Positions 1-10,921 of a DNA stretch of 64,000 nucleotides are shown one piece after another. This DNA comes from an uncultured Tateyamaria sp. GTDB lineage: Bacteria; Pseudomonadota; Alphaproteobacteria; Rhodobacterales; Rhodobacteraceae. The translations under genes were made by a program, and so were the position numbers. How positions within the stretch are numbered: the stretch's first letter is position 1; every line of letters begins with the position of its first letter. The DNA is taken from the NCBI RefSeq assembly GCF_947503465.1, contig NZ_CANNDN010000001.1, positions 558,001 to 622,000 on the forward strand. Reading direction: 5' to 3'. The notes under the pieces were generated by a model. The model was given only the letters and a program-made list of their open reading frames with translations, ran no database searches and was not told the origin of the DNA.

Positions 1-137
1 GCGGTAGCGGGCCAGATCGAACAGGTCATAGTGCCCGGGGCGGCACCCGGATCCCGGACCACCATGCAGAACAAGGGCATCCATCCCCTGCCCGGCCTGT
101 TCAAACCACAGATGGTGGCCGTCTCCGACATCCAGCA
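1..137 (-). CDS. pip: Prolyl aminopeptidase (proline iminopeptidase), 5' part only, cut by the window edge
   Basis: Reading the minus strand from an ATG at 137 gives an open frame to the window edge. It begins MLDVGDGHHLWFEQAG and contains LVLHGGPGSG followed by HYDLFDLARYR. The HGGPG oxyanion-hole motif and the D-x-x-RYR segment are typical of the alpha/beta-hydrolase proline iminopeptidase family, which removes N-terminal proline from peptides. An AGGGG Shine-Dalgarno lies about 8 bases upstream of the ATG. It follows tsf in the same direction, 73 bases downstream. The catalytic Ser, Asp and His lie outside the window. Confidence 0.75.
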
Positions 138-159
138 TTTCACAGCCCCTGCAACGCAA

Positions 160-187
160 AACGGCGCGCCCATATGGACACGCCGTT
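160..187 (-). terminator. Possible stem-loop terminator after tsf
   Basis: AACGGCG (160-166) pairs with CGCCGTT (181-187) around a 14-base loop. On the minus strand the stem is followed by TTGCG, a short T run, just downstream of the tsf stop. The loop is long and the T tract weak, so this is only a possible terminator. Confidence 0.35.
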
Positions 188-210
188 CGCACCATCATGC
201 AAGCAAAAGA

Positions 211-1086
211 TCAGCCTTGGGCAGCCTTCGCAACCTCGGCGGCAAAGTCTTCCTTCTCGACCTCGATGCCTTCGCCAACTTCTAGACGGGCAAAGCCGGT
301 GATGGTTGCGCCCGCTTCGGTCGCGGCGGCGGCAACCGTCAGGTCCGGGTTCACAACAAAGGACTGGTTCAGAAGGGTCGATTCGGCCACGAATTTCTTC
401 ATGCGGCCCACGATCATCTTCTCGATGACCTGCTCTGGCTTGCCGCTTTCGCGGGCAATGTCCATCTGGACCTGCTTTTCCTTCTCGACCACGGACGCGT
501 CCATGTCGGCCTCGGACAGGGCGGCAGGGTTCACGGCGGCGATGTGCATCGCAACCTGCTTGCCAAACGCCTCGTCACCGCCATCCATCGCGACCAGAAC
601 GCCGATCTTGCCCATGCCAGCAGTTGCGGCATTGTGGACATAGGACACGACGGTGCCGCCGGTGATCTTCGCCATGCGGCGCACCGACATGTTCTCGCCG
701 ATGGTCGCGATCTTGTCGGTCACGACGTCAGCCACGGACTTGCCGCCCATATCGGCCGCAACCAGCGCATCCACATCATCAACCGTCAGCGCGGCCTTGG
801 CGATGCCTGCAACCATCTCCTGGAATTCGGCATTCTTGCCGACGAAGTCGGTTTCCGAGTTCACCTCGACCGCGACGCCCGTGCCGCCATCGACAACAAC
901 AGCCACCAGGCCCTCGGCCGCCGTACGGCCCGATTTCTTCGCAGCCTTCGCCAGACCCTTGGTGCGCAGCCAGTCTACGGCCGCTTCCATGTCACCGTCG
1001 GTTTCGGTCAGCGCTTTTTTCGCGTCCATCATGCCTGCGCCCGTGCTGTCGCGCAGTTCTTTCACCAATGCCGCTGTGATTGCCAT
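211..1086 (-). CDS. tsf: Translation elongation factor Ts
   Basis: A 291-aa protein of normal EF-Ts length. It starts [21 protein letters not shown], the N-terminal UBA-like domain with the conserved VKELR-x-TGAGMMDCK-type segment. The core has the T-D-F-V-x-K-N motif ([12 protein letters not shown], near residue 78) that contacts EF-Tu. EF-Ts exchanges GDP for GTP on EF-Tu in the cytoplasm. An AGGAG ribosome site lies upstream of the ATG. It directly follows rpsB on the same strand with a 73-base gap, the classical rpsB-tsf operon. Confidence 0.98.
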   Translation of the reverse strand: MAITAALVKELRDSTGAGMMDAKKALTETDGDMEAAVDWLRTKGLAKAAKKSGRTAAEGLVAVVVDGGTGVAVEVNSETDFVGKNAEFQEMVAGIAKAALTVDDVDALVAADMGGKSVADVVTDKIATIGENMSVRRMAKITGGTVVSYVHNAATAGMGKIGVLVAMDGGDEAFGKQVAMHIAAVNPAALSEADMDASVVEKEKQVQMDIARESGKPEQVIEKMIVGRMKKFVAESTLLNQSFVVNPDLTVAAAATEAGATITGFARLEVGEGIEVEKEDFAAEVAKAAQG

Positions 1087-1159
1087 GCTTGGCTCTCCTC
1101 AATTGGGTGTGTCGTGCGGCAGGGCTTAGCCCGCCGCACATGTCAGGTTTGTGACGGGC

Positions 1160-2035
1160 TCAGCTCTCGGCCTTGGCAACCGTCTCTTGCGTGGATTCGA
1201 TATCCAGCGGTGCGTCCTTGGCGACAACATCGTCCGACACGGTCTCGGTCGATGCGGCACCGACTTCGACGCCGGTGCTCTCTTCGGCAACGGCCTCTTC
1301 GACAGGCGCCTCTTCCATCGCACCAAGGTCAACGCCCGCCGCACCCAGCTGGGCGCTCATGCCATCAAGGGCCGCGCGCGATGCCAGGTCGCAATAAAGC
1401 GAAATGGCGCGGGCCGCGTCGTCATTGCCGGGAATGATATAATCCACACCATCGGGCGAACAGTTGGTGTCCACGACAGCCACAACCGGAATGCCCAGCT
1501 TGTTGGCTTCGGCCACGGCAAGCGCTTCTTTCTTCACGTCGATGACGAACAGAAGGTCCGGACGACCGCCCATCTCGCGGATACCGCCCAGCGACGCCTG
1601 CAGCTTGCCCTGATCCCGTTCCATGCCCAGACGCTCTTTCTTCGTCAGGCCGTCAAACCCGTTCGCCGCCTGCTCATCGATCGACTTCAGGCGGTTGATG
1701 GATTGCGATACGGTCTGCCAGTTGGTCAGCGTGCCGCCCAACCAGCGGTGGTTCATGTAGTACTGGGCGCATTTTTCGGCCGCATCCGCGATCGGTTGCG
1801 CCGCCTGGCGCTTGGTGCCCACGAACAGAACGCGGCCGCCCTTGGCAACGGTGTCCCGCACCGCTTGCAGGGCCTGGTCCAGCATGGGAACCGTCTGTGT
1901 CAGGTCCATGATGTGGATGCCATTGCGCGCGCCATAGATGAACGGCGACATGCGCGGGTTCCAGCGCTGTGTCTGGTGACCAAAGTGTACGCCTGCTTCC
2001 AGCAGCTGGCGCATGGAGAACTCGGGAAGAGCCAT
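1160..2035 (-). CDS. rpsB: 30S ribosomal protein S2 with an acidic C-terminal tail
   Basis: The ATG at 2035 starts [20 protein letters not shown], the invariant S2 N-terminus, so the longer upstream frame was rejected. Other S2 hallmarks are [27 protein letters not shown] and the C-terminal [25 protein letters not shown]. The product is 291 aa, about 40-50 residues longer than the Escherichia coli protein. The excess is a Glu/Val/Ala-rich acidic tail from about residue 240, a pattern common in Rhodobacterales. First gene of rpsB-tsf. Confidence 0.97.
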   Translation of the reverse strand: MALPEFSMRQLLEAGVHFGHQTQRWNPRMSPFIYGARNGIHIMDLTQTVPMLDQALQAVRDTVAKGGRVLFVGTKRQAAQPIADAAEKCAQYYMNHRWLGGTLTNWQTVSQSINRLKSIDEQAANGFDGLTKKERLGMERDQGKLQASLGGIREMGGRPDLLFVIDVKKEALAVAEANKLGIPVVAVVDTNCSPDGVDYIIPGNDDAARAISLYCDLASRAALDGMSAQLGAAGVDLGAMEEAPVEEAVAEESTGVEVGAASTETVSDDVVAKDAPLDIESTQETVAKAES

Positions 2036-2153
2036 GTGCTTTATCCTTTTCCGGTTTATGCCTTGCCGAAGCCCATAGGTGCGGATGCACCAACCGGTGG
2101 ACGGGTCGGGGATGTCTCCCCCGGCCGCCCGGCCTCGACTGCGAAGTGACGCG

Positions 2154-2182
2154 CGTATAGGCCAGCGAACCGGGCAACACAA
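2154..2182 (-). promoter_or_regulatory. Candidate sigma-70 promoter for rpsB-tsf
   Basis: On the minus strand a TTGTGT box (2182-2177) is followed after exactly 17 bases by TATACG (2159-2154). Transcription would start near 2147, leaving a leader of about 110 bases before the rpsB ATG. This is a consensus match by eye only. Confidence 0.4.
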
Positions 2183-2203
2183 GACCGAAAAGAAGGGGGC
2201 CTA

Positions 2204-2971
2204 TCAGTCGTGCCCGAACGGAGAGGCAAAGCCCTTCCCGACAGGTTTAATCATGATTTCAAAGGCGGTGTGCTGGCCCGCCACCATGGACACCCGGATT
2301 TCAAAGTTGTCGTCGTTTATAACTCGGTGGACCTTGCCAATATGGGAGTTCAGATAGCTTTTGGCCCGCACGTTCTGTCCAATGGAATAACCGAACGTAT
2401 TGAAAATCGGTGGTTCATACGTCATTCCCTTCTTGAGGAAAAGCTTGCGTTTCTTGTGGAAAAATTCACTGATCGACTTGTCCAGCGGCGTGCCATCCTT
2501 GGCCTTGCGCAGTTCGGATTCCGCAAAAGTCGAATAGGCCGCGCAGCGGTATTCGACCAGATCGTCCTCGTCATCATCCCGGTAGGTATCCAACCACAGG
2601 AACACCAACATACCCAACCCATCGACGGGGGATGTGGGGGAATAGTAGGCCAGGCATGTCTCGGCAATGACCTCCTCGTCCTCGTCGTAATGTCCCTTGA
2701 ACCCGGCCGTCAGCAAGTGTTGCGCTTTCAAGGTGTTCTCGGGCGCGTCGAACCAATTGGCGCGGTCGTTTCGGTCACCATCCTCATCCAGAATGTTGCC
2801 GGTGAATTGCACCTGGTGAAAATCATAGTCGGTCAGGTTGGTGATACTGACACCGGACCCGTAGGTGTGTTTCACCTTGTCTTCGCTTTTGAACATGGAG
2901 GTGACTTGGTTCAGCGTGGACACAAGCGACCCGATAATGGCGGCCCCTTGCGCAATTGCGGCAATGCTCAT
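2204..2971 (-). CDS. Hypothetical protein, 255 aa, orphan; possible cytolysin-like beta fold
   Basis: I do not recognise a named family. The start MSIAAIAQGAAIIGSLV is a small hydrophobic/amphipathic helix of about 20 residues, not a clear cleavable signal. It is followed by a beta-rich, acidic body: SGVSITNLTDYDFHQVQF, a cluster DTYRDDDEDDLVEY, then a basic patch FFHKKRKLFLKKG. N-terminal amphipathic helix, then a GVSITN-like strand, then an LAYY...LVFLWLDTY section vaguely recalls actinoporin/hemolysin sandwiches, but this is a weak resemblance. Base composition is visibly less GC-rich than rpsB or olsA beside it. It stands alone, with phased repeats upstream at 3125-3168. Confidence 0.75.
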   Translation of the reverse strand: MSIAAIAQGAAIIGSLVSTLNQVTSMFKSEDKVKHTYGSGVSITNLTDYDFHQVQFTGNILDEDGDRNDRANWFDAPENTLKAQHLLTAGFKGHYDEDEEVIAETCLAYYSPTSPVDGLGMLVFLWLDTYRDDDEDDLVEYRCAAYSTFAESELRKAKDGTPLDKSISEFFHKKRKLFLKKGMTYEPPIFNTFGYSIGQNVRAKSYLNSHIGKVHRVINDDNFEIRVSMVAGQHTAFEIMIKPVGKGFASPFGHD

Positions 2972-3124
2972 TCAAATTCTCCCTCAAAGCAATCCGGCAA
3001 CCCTACCCGACAATGCGTTTCGATCAACCGCGTTTTGTTCTGAACATACGAATGCGCATGTTCTGTGCCATCAGCCCCTCCGACCCTCGAAATTGGGTGT
3101 CGAACGCTTTGATGCACCCCAGCG

Positions 3125-3168
3125 GTGCATACTTTGTGCACAGGTTGTGCACGGACGGTGCACAGGGT
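3125..3168. repeat. Four tandem 11-bp repeats with GTGCA(C/T) heads
   Basis: The pentamer GTGCA starts at 3125, 3136, 3147 and 3158, a strict 11-bp period. The units are GTGCATACTTT, GTGCACAGGTT, GTGCACGGACG and GTGCACAGGGT. Three of the four contain the palindrome GTGCAC. The array is about 150 bases upstream of the orphan gene at 2204-2971 and just beyond the 3' end of olsA, so an operator role for the orphan is plausible. Confidence 0.7.
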
Positions 3169-3206
3169 GTAGCGACCGGTGAAACCGCTCCAAACGCAAC
3201 AAAACC

Positions 3207-4064
3207 TTAAGATTTCGCAGTTTCGTTATCGCCCTGTTCACGCGCAGCAAGGGCATGATCACCCCGCACCGCCCGTTCCGCCGCGGCCGCCAGCGCCTTG
3301 CGATTGGCATAGTCCGACACGCGCAGCGGCGCATGATACGTCACCTCGACCCGCCCGTGACGGGGCAGCGCAAGCGTCGCCAGCAAGTGCGTGCCGAACT
3401 CCATGTCCCCCCACCATCCGTAGGTGCGCGCGTCGCGCCCCTCTGGCGCGTGGTAGACCACCGTCACAGGTTGCAACGACAGGTGCGGGCGCAACTCTTC
3501 TGAAAAGAAGGACGCAAAGAGCGTCGTCTTGAACGGCAGGACGCGCAGCCCGTCCGTGCTCGTGCCCTCGGGAAAGAACAGCAGGCGTTGACCTGCCAGC
3601 AAACGCTCTTCGAACAGGGCGGTCTGCGCCTTGGCGGCGCGTGGATCGCGGGCGATGAACAACGTGCCGGTGGCCCGCGCCAAGGTGCCGATGCCGGGCC
3701 ATCCCGCCACTTCGGATTTTGACACGAAACAGATACGGTCAGCGGCATTCAGCACAAAGATGTCCAGCCAGGACGAATGGTTCGCGACAATAGCGCCCCG
3801 CCCCTGCATCGGCGCGCCCGTACGCCGGTACGACAGCCCCAGCCAGAACAGCGACACCCGGCAAACCATCTGCGTGATCCAGGGGGTCCATGGCCGGTGC
3901 AGACCGAAGACGGGCCGCTCGACCAGACGCAGCGGCAGCAGCACCGACAACCCGGCCACGATGACCAGAACGATGCCCATGCCACGCCAGATGATGCGCG
4001 CAACCGCGCCCGGCCCCTTGGACACATGATCCGGCGGCGGCGCGCCATCCCAGGTCATGTTCAT
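3207..4064 (-). CDS. olsA: Lyso-ornithine lipid O-acyltransferase (PlsC family)
   Basis: A 285-aa membrane acyltransferase. An N-terminal membrane segment (IIWRGMGIVLVIVAGLSVLL, about residues 23-42) precedes the PlsC domain, with the catalytic NHSSWLD (HX4D, about residue 98) and the acceptor motif FFPEGTSTDG. With olsB upstream, the expected reaction is acylation of lyso-ornithine lipid to ornithine lipid, a phosphorus-free membrane lipid. Its ATG (4064) overlaps the olsB stop as ATGA, so the pair is translationally coupled. The frame is open further upstream but the overlap start is preferred. A phosphatidic-acid-forming PlsC role is the alternative, but the olsB neighbour argues for OlsA. 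Confidence 0.88.
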   Translation of the reverse strand: MNMTWDGAPPPDHVSKGPGAVARIIWRGMGIVLVIVAGLSVLLPLRLVERPVFGLHRPWTPWITQMVCRVSLFWLGLSYRRTGAPMQGRGAIVANHSSWLDIFVLNAADRICFVSKSEVAGWPGIGTLARATGTLFIARDPRAAKAQTALFEERLLAGQRLLFFPEGTSTDGLRVLPFKTTLFASFFSEELRPHLSLQPVTVVYHAPEGRDARTYGWWGDMEFGTHLLATLALPRHGRVEVTYHAPLRVSDYANRKALAAAAERAVRGDHALAAREQGDNETAKS

Positions 4065-4822
4065 GATTTTGCACCGTAAATGCGCTTTTGCCGGCCTGAC
4101 ATGGCGGCCGTGTCCATGATCAGGCATACATCGGTCGTATTGAAGGCGTGATCGACATAGGCGCCCTCGCCCACCACGCCACCCAGCCGCAGATAGGCCT
4201 TGATCAACGCGGGCACCTCGACCATGGCGGCGCGGCGATCGATCTGGTCTTCGGGCAGCAGGTCCATGGATGCCGCATGTGGCGGCCGTGCCGTGACGCG
4301 CAGATCGGCAGGGGCCAGATGCCGGCTGTGCAGCAGGGACAAGGGCTGCGCCAGCGCCTGCACATCCGTGCCATGGAACGAGGCGACCCCGAACATGATG
4401 TCGATATCGTGCTCGGCCACATAGGCCGCAAGCCCATTCCACAGATGGAACATCGCGGGTCCCCCGCGATACGCCCGATGCACGCAGGACCGGCCCAGTT
4501 CCAGCAATCGGCGGCCCGAAGCATGCAGCACGCTCAGGTCATACTCATCCTCGGAATAGTACTGGCCCGCCGCCCGCGCCTGTTCGGACCGCAACATCCG
4601 GTAGACGGCGACCACCTGCCCGGCCGCATCGTCGTGCAGCAACAGATGGTCGAAATAGGGATCAAATCGGTCCTGCTCAAGCTGTGCCGCGTGATCCACC
4701 AACGTACCGCCACCGCCCAATTCGCGCACGAAGACTTCGTAGCGCAACCTCTGTGCCGCGCGCAGTTCGGCGTCGGTCGTGGCAAGCGCCACGCGGAATT
4801 CGGGGGCATTGGTCTTGGTCAT
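4061..4822 (-). CDS. olsB: L-ornithine N-alpha-acyltransferase
   Basis: A GNAT-like (hemolysin/OlsB family) protein of 253 aa. Typical segments are AAQRLRYEVFVRELG near the N-terminus, FDPYFDHLLLHD, VYRMLR, and LELGRSCVHRAYRGGPAMFHLWNGL, the conserved LE-LGRS/CVH block. It transfers a 3-hydroxyacyl group from ACP to ornithine, the first step of ornithine lipid synthesis. Two ATGs are possible, 4846 and 4822; neither has a clear Shine-Dalgarno, and 4822 fits family length better. Operon with olsA through a 4-base overlap. Confidence 0.9.
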   Translation of the reverse strand: MTKTNAPEFRVALATTDAELRAAQRLRYEVFVRELGGGGTLVDHAAQLEQDRFDPYFDHLLLHDDAAGQVVAVYRMLRSEQARAAGQYYSEDEYDLSVLHASGRRLLELGRSCVHRAYRGGPAMFHLWNGLAAYVAEHDIDIMFGVASFHGTDVQALAQPLSLLHSRHLAPADLRVTARPPHAASMDLLPEDQIDRRAAMVEVPALIKAYLRLGGVVGEGAYVDHAFNTTDVCLIMDTAAMSGRQKRIYGAKS

Positions 4823-4915
4823 TGCACGGGGTGTAGCGGGCTGCATTGGAAATGGACAGGTTTGAGCTAGGGCGCGACCTGAGGTTGCATCATGTTAACA
4901 CTTCGGAAAGGATGT

Positions 4916-5098
4916 TCAGGCATCAAATACGGGTATCAACGCAACCCGCGTCCCATCAATCACCACCTTGCCCTCGTTGGGGAAATTGACGGTGACCTTG
5001 GCCGCGATGTTGCTTTGGACCTGCCCGATTCCCCAGTCTTCGTACTGCGGATGACGCACGAACATACCGGGGGCCAGAATGGCATTCAGATCTTCCAT
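4916..5098 (-). CDS. DUF3553 small protein
   Basis: A 60-aa protein starting MEDLNAILAPGMFVRHPQYE with a DWGIGQVQSNI segment and ending KVVIDGTRVALIPVFD. This matches the DUF3553 family, small beta-rich proteins of unknown function common in Rhodobacterales. In that family VRHP and WG-x-GQVQS are the recognisable blocks. A longer version could start at a GTG at 5134, but the ATG at 5098 gives the usual family N-terminus. It is divergent from chpT with only 38 bases between the start codons, so the two promoters must overlap. Confidence 0.85.
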   Translation of the reverse strand: MEDLNAILAPGMFVRHPQYEDWGIGQVQSNIAAKVTVNFPNEGKVVIDGTRVALIPVFDA

Positions 5099-5136
5099 GA
5101 ACGGGATCCACCCATCGCTGAATTGGGAGGCCACAT

Positions 5137-5730
5137 ATGGGCCAGAGTAATATCAACCTTGCCGCCCTGATCGGCAGCCGTATTTGCCACGACCTCATAT
5201 CCCCAATCGGCGCGATCAACAACGGGCTGGAACTTTTGGGGATGTCGGATGCCCGCGAAGGGCCCGAACTTGATCTGATCTCGGAAAGCGTGGGCAATGC
5301 CAGTGCGCGCATCCGGTTTTTCCGCATCGCATATGGTGCCGCCAGCGAACAGATGCTGGGCCGGGCCGAAGTCGTGTCGATCCTTTCCGACAGCATGCGG
5401 GGCGGGCGGTTGAAGGTGTTCTACGGTCCGCTTGACCCGCAACCCCGGTGGGCGGTGCGCATGGCCTTCCTTGCCGTGCAATGCCTAGAAACCAGCCTGC
5501 CCTATGGCGGTCGGGTCGAAATCGCGTGCTGCGACGGGGCCTGGGACATCACGGGCCATTCGGCCAAGCAAAGCGTGGATGATGCGCTTTGGGGTCTGCT
5601 GAAAGGACAAGACGTGGATGAACTTGCCCCGGCCCATGTCCAGTTTGCGCTGCTGCCCGCGGTCGCGTCTGACGCGCAACGGGCCTTGCATACGCAAACA
5701 ACACCGGACTTCGTGTCGATCCGGTTTTAG
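5137..5730 (+). CDS. chpT: Histidine phosphotransferase ChpT
   Basis: A 197-aa cytoplasmic phosphotransfer protein. The dimerisation helix carries [20 protein letters not shown], the conserved H-D-L-x-S-P-x-G-A-x-x-N-G box; His18 is the expected phospho-acceptor. The remainder is a degenerate HATPase-like domain without ATP-binding motifs. In alphaproteobacteria ChpT passes phosphate from the hybrid kinase CckA to CtrA (and CpdR). cckA is also in this window at 57316-59622. The stop overlaps the convergent proA stop by 4 bases. In Rhodobacterales this relay governs motility, gene transfer agent and quorum-linked traits. Confidence 0.93.
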   Translation: MGQSNINLAALIGSRICHDLISPIGAINNGLELLGMSDAREGPELDLISESVGNASARIRFFRIAYGAASEQMLGRAEVVSILSDSMRGGRLKVFYGPLDPQPRWAVRMAFLAVQCLETSLPYGGRVEIACCDGAWDITGHSAKQSVDDALWGLLKGQDVDELAPAHVQFALLPAVASDAQRALHTQTTPDFVSIRF

Positions 5731-6992
5731 GCGCGGACGGTCCCGTCCCCCCGAACAAGATACTTGAAACTGGTCAGCTGGGCCGCGCCCACGGGTCCAC
5801 GCGCGTGCATCTTGCCGGTGGCAATCCCGATCTCGGCCCCCATGCCGAACTCGCCGCCATCCGCAAACTGGGTGGAGGCATTGTGCATCAGGATCGCGCT
5901 GTCCAACTGATTGAAGAACTGCGCAGCCGCCTGGGCATCCTCTGTCAGGATACAATCAGTGTGGTTTGATCCATGCGTCCGGATATGGGCAATGGCAGCG
6001 TCGATGTCCGGGATGACGCGGGCGGCAATATCCATGTCCAGATACTCTTTGCCCCAGTCCTCATCGGTGGCGGCCATGACCCCTTCGATGCTCTGCAAGG
6101 CGACGTCCGCGTGCACGCGCACACCGGCATCCATCAGCGCCTTCACAACGCCCCGCCCCATGGTCGTGGCCACGTCTTCGTGGATCAAGAGACACTCTGC
6201 CGCGCCGCAGATCCCCGTGCGCCGCGTCTTGGCATTCAGCACGACCCTCAGCACCTTTTCGGGATCCGCAGCCTTGTCGATATAGATGTGCACGATGCCC
6301 TCAAGATGGGCAAAGACAGGCACCCGAGCCTCACGTTGCACCAGCCCGACCAACCCCTTGCCCCCACGCGGCACGATCACATCAATGGTGTCGGTCATGG
6401 TCAGCATCTCGCTGACCGCGGCCCGGTCGCGCGTGGGTACCAGTTGGACCGCGTCCTCGGGCAGGTTCGCATCGCGCAACCCCGCCTGCAGCGCCGCATG
6501 TATCGCGCCGGACGAATGGAAGCTTTCGGACCCGCCGCGCAGGATCACCGCGTTCCCGGCCTTCAGACACAGCGCGCCTGCGTCAGCCGTCACGTTGGGG
6601 CGGCTTTCATAGATGACACCAACGACCCCCAGCGGCGTGCGCACGCGCTGAATGTTCAGACCCGTGGGCTGGGTCCATTCGGCCAGAACCTCGCCCACTG
6701 GGTCGGCCTGTTCTGCCACGGCGCGCAAACCGTCCACGATGCCCCGAATGCGGTCTTCATCCAGTCGCAGCCGGTCCAACATGGCATCCGACAGCCCCTT
6801 GTCGCGGCCAAATACCATGTCCTTGTCATTGGCGACGATGATGGCCTCGCGACTGTTCCAGACGTGTTCGGCTGCAGCAATCAAGGCAGCGTGCTTGCGT
6901 TCAGCGCTGGCAAAGGCCAGCGTTGCCGCTGCGGATCTGGCGCGGGCGCCGATGTTGGCCATCAGGGTGGGAATGTCAGCGAAGTCTTTCAT
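5727..6992 (-). CDS. proA: Gamma-glutamyl phosphate reductase
   Basis: A 421-aa enzyme of the aldehyde dehydrogenase superfamily that reduces gamma-glutamyl phosphate to glutamate semialdehyde with NADPH in proline synthesis. Visible motifs: [39 protein letters not shown], and [14 protein letters not shown] containing the catalytic Cys. The C-terminus has [25 protein letters not shown]. Length is normal. It follows proB by 75 bases; that gap carries a copy of the dispersed element. The 3' end overlaps chpT by 4 bases, convergent. Confidence 0.97.
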   Translation of the reverse strand: MKDFADIPTLMANIGARARSAAATLAFASAERKHAALIAAAEHVWNSREAIIVANDKDMVFGRDKGLSDAMLDRLRLDEDRIRGIVDGLRAVAEQADPVGEVLAEWTQPTGLNIQRVRTPLGVVGVIYESRPNVTADAGALCLKAGNAVILRGGSESFHSSGAIHAALQAGLRDANLPEDAVQLVPTRDRAAVSEMLTMTDTIDVIVPRGGKGLVGLVQREARVPVFAHLEGIVHIYIDKAADPEKVLRVVLNAKTRRTGICGAAECLLIHEDVATTMGRGVVKALMDAGVRVHADVALQSIEGVMAATDEDWGKEYLDMDIAARVIPDIDAAIAHIRTHGSNHTDCILTEDAQAAAQFFNQLDSAILMHNASTQFADGGEFGMGAEIGIATGKMHARGPVGAAQLTSFKYLVRGDGTVRA

Positions 6993-7021
6993 CGGTCGCG
7001 TCCTTTGCAGGCAGGGGTCCA

Positions 7022-7066
7022 GAGGATTTCGATGCCTCCGGCGGTCGTATTTGTAGTCGGAAGAAG
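7022..7066 (+). repeat. Dispersed hairpin element, copy 1 (weak hairpin)
   Basis: The conserved core at 7045-7066 reads TCGTATTTGTAGTCGGAAGA and continues AG. It is preceded by a short inverted repeat GAGG...CCTC (7022-7038). The core matches those at 19693, 52303 and 63547. Here it lies between proB and proA, in the orientation opposite to those genes. Confidence 0.6.
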
Positions 7067-7067
7067 A

Positions 7068-9205
<2,138 letters not shown>

Positions 9206-9231
9206 CTAGCGCGGGGGTGCGCCCCCCGCAA

Positions 9232-9774
9232 TCAGAGTTTGCGGCTATAGGTCCAGGTGGGCACCGTTGCATCCCGCGCGACAGAGAAGCTTTCGGCATC
9301 GCCCAGATATTCGAACCCGCAATGGGTCAGCACACGGGCCGAGGCCGGATTGTCCTGAAACACAGACGCGAACATCGTCGCATGGTCCATCGGGTTCGCC
9401 TCGACCAGCGCCTGAACGGCATCAGACGCCAGCCCGGTGTTCCAGAAATGCGGCGCGACCCAATACCCGACTTCGGACTGGTTGCGATCCATCCGGGTCA
9501 AAGAGATCAGACCCATCACTTCGGCCCCGCCCGATTTCAAACCGTCCATAGCCCACACATCCTCGTCCCGCTCGTCCGCCATGGACCGCGCGACAAAGGC
9601 TTCGATCATTCCGGGGGGAAGCGGGTGCGGGATGGACTGTGTATTGCAGGCCACGCGTTTGTCGCCGGCATACATCTCGATCAGCCCCATGTCCGACCGA
9701 CGCAGCGGGCGCAGCACAAAGCGCTCGGTCTCGATCACGTTTTGGGTCACGATTTTCTCCATCTCCATCGTCAT
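9232..9774 (-). CDS. GNAT N-acetyltransferase (RimJ/RimL type)
   Basis: A 180-aa acetyltransferase. It has the RimJ-like start ETERFVLRPLRRSDMGLI, the core EVGYWVAPHFWNTGLASDAV (motif A, acetyl-CoA binding; the usual Q/R-x-x-G/A is partly diverged) and NPASARVLTHCGFEYLG (motif B). Substrate is unknown: an amino acid, amine or protein N-terminus are options. The ATG at 9774 overlaps the stop of the LysE gene as ATGA, making it the last gene of a four-gene coupled cluster. Confidence 0.88.
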   Translation of the reverse strand: MTMEMEKIVTQNVIETERFVLRPLRRSDMGLIEMYAGDKRVACNTQSIPHPLPPGMIEAFVARSMADERDEDVWAMDGLKSGGAEVMGLISLTRMDRNQSEVGYWVAPHFWNTGLASDAVQALVEANPMDHATMFASVFQDNPASARVLTHCGFEYLGDAESFSVARDATVPTWTYSRKL

Positions 9775-10373
9775 GTTCCTCCTCCGAACAGAACAAACAG
9801 AACCGATGCCACCGTAAGGGCGGCAAGGGTATACATCAGATAGGGTTCCGCACGCGTTCCTGCGAGGGTGCGCGCGATCCGATCACCGGCAAGTGTCCAT
9901 AACGGATGCAAGACCACCTGCGTGGCCAGCAATATCCCGGCGATGGTTGCAGTTGCGACAAACGGGTCCGTACCCGGCGCCACAAACCCGGTAAAACCTG
10001 CAACGATCATCGCCCATGCCTTTGGGTTCAGGGGGTGAACGATCAACCCAGCAACGAAACCCGGCGCCTTTGGTGCGTGATCGGAGGGGCCAAGGCGCAG
10101 TTGCGACACCTTCCACGCCAACCAGATGATGTAGGCGGCGGAGACATATTTGAGTGTCTCGAACACCCAAGGGGCGCGCGCGGCCAGTTCCATCAGGCCA
10201 AAGCCAACAGGCCAGATCACGAATTGTTTCCCCACCGCCACGCCGGCCACAAAGGGCAGCGCCGCCCGAAAGCCATAGCGCGCACCGGTGGCCAGCAGCG
10301 CCATGTTTGCAGGCCCCGGCGTCCCCACCTGGCTGGCCGCGAAGACGGCGAAGGTGGCGGCCGCGACACTCAT
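9771..10373 (-). CDS. LysE/RhtB family amino-acid exporter
   Basis: A 200-aa inner-membrane protein with about six hydrophobic segments. It carries the family signature QVGTPGPANMALLATGARYGFRAAL near residues 15-39 and LIVHPLNPKAWAMI (N-P-K-A block). Members export amino acids or derivatives with proton exchange; the substrate cannot be told from sequence. It overlaps GNAT genes on both sides by ATGA junctions. A link between acetylation and export of the same compound is possible but only inferred from position. Confidence 0.9.
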   Translation of the reverse strand: MSVAAATFAVFAASQVGTPGPANMALLATGARYGFRAALPFVAGVAVGKQFVIWPVGFGLMELAARAPWVFETLKYVSAAYIIWLAWKVSQLRLGPSDHAPKAPGFVAGLIVHPLNPKAWAMIVAGFTGFVAPGTDPFVATATIAGILLATQVVLHPLWTLAGDRIARTLAGTRAEPYLMYTLAALTVASVLFVLFGGGT

Positions 10374-10921
10374 GTCAGACGCACCAGATCACGGTCGAGC
10401 AGACCCATGATCAGGTCATCGTGCCAGTCCTTGCCGATCAGCGCCGCTTCGCGTTCGCGCCCTTCGACCTTGAAACCCACCTTTTCATAGGCGGCGACGG
10501 CGCGGTCATTGAAGTCAAGCACGCGGCATCCCAACCGGTGCAGGCCAATCTGGTCGAAGGCGTGCGCGGCCAGAACCCGCATGGCCTCGGTACCAAGGCC
10601 CTTGCCCAGGGCCGCAGGGTCAAGAATGCCAATGGCAATCTGCGCGCGCTTGTCGGCATGGTTGACCGTGTGCAGGCGCACGGACCCAAGCAGCCGCGCC
10701 TCGGCCTCGATCACCCACGCGTTGGCATCGGTTTGCAAGGCGTTGACCCAGGCCTCGGCCGCGTCGCGCGTGATGTCGCGCACCTGACCGGGATCACCAC
10801 CAAACATCCTGATGATGTCGGGCGTGTTCCCCAGTGCAAACCGTCTATCGACGTCCCCGGGCAGGACATCACGCAGCACAACGCGGTGCCCGCGCAAAAC
10901 GGGTTTGGCCACAGTATTCAT
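10370..10921 (-). CDS. GNAT N-acetyltransferase
   Basis: A 183-aa GNAT of the RimJ type: N-terminal LRGHRVVLRDVLPGDVD, core QIAIGILDPAALGKGLGTEAMRVL (Q/R-x-x-G-x-G/A acetyl-CoA loop) and HRLGCRVLDFNDRAVAAYEKVGF. Substrate unknown. The ATG at 10921 has GGGAGG in front of it and overlaps the upstream GNAT stop (ATGA); a longer frame from a GTG at 10936 is less likely. Its own stop overlaps the LysE start. Confidence 0.9.
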   Translation of the reverse strand: MNTVAKPVLRGHRVVLRDVLPGDVDRRFALGNTPDIIRMFGGDPGQVRDITRDAAEAWVNALQTDANAWVIEAEARLLGSVRLHTVNHADKRAQIAIGILDPAALGKGLGTEAMRVLAAHAFDQIGLHRLGCRVLDFNDRAVAAYEKVGFKVEGREREAALIGKDWHDDLIMGLLDRDLVRLT

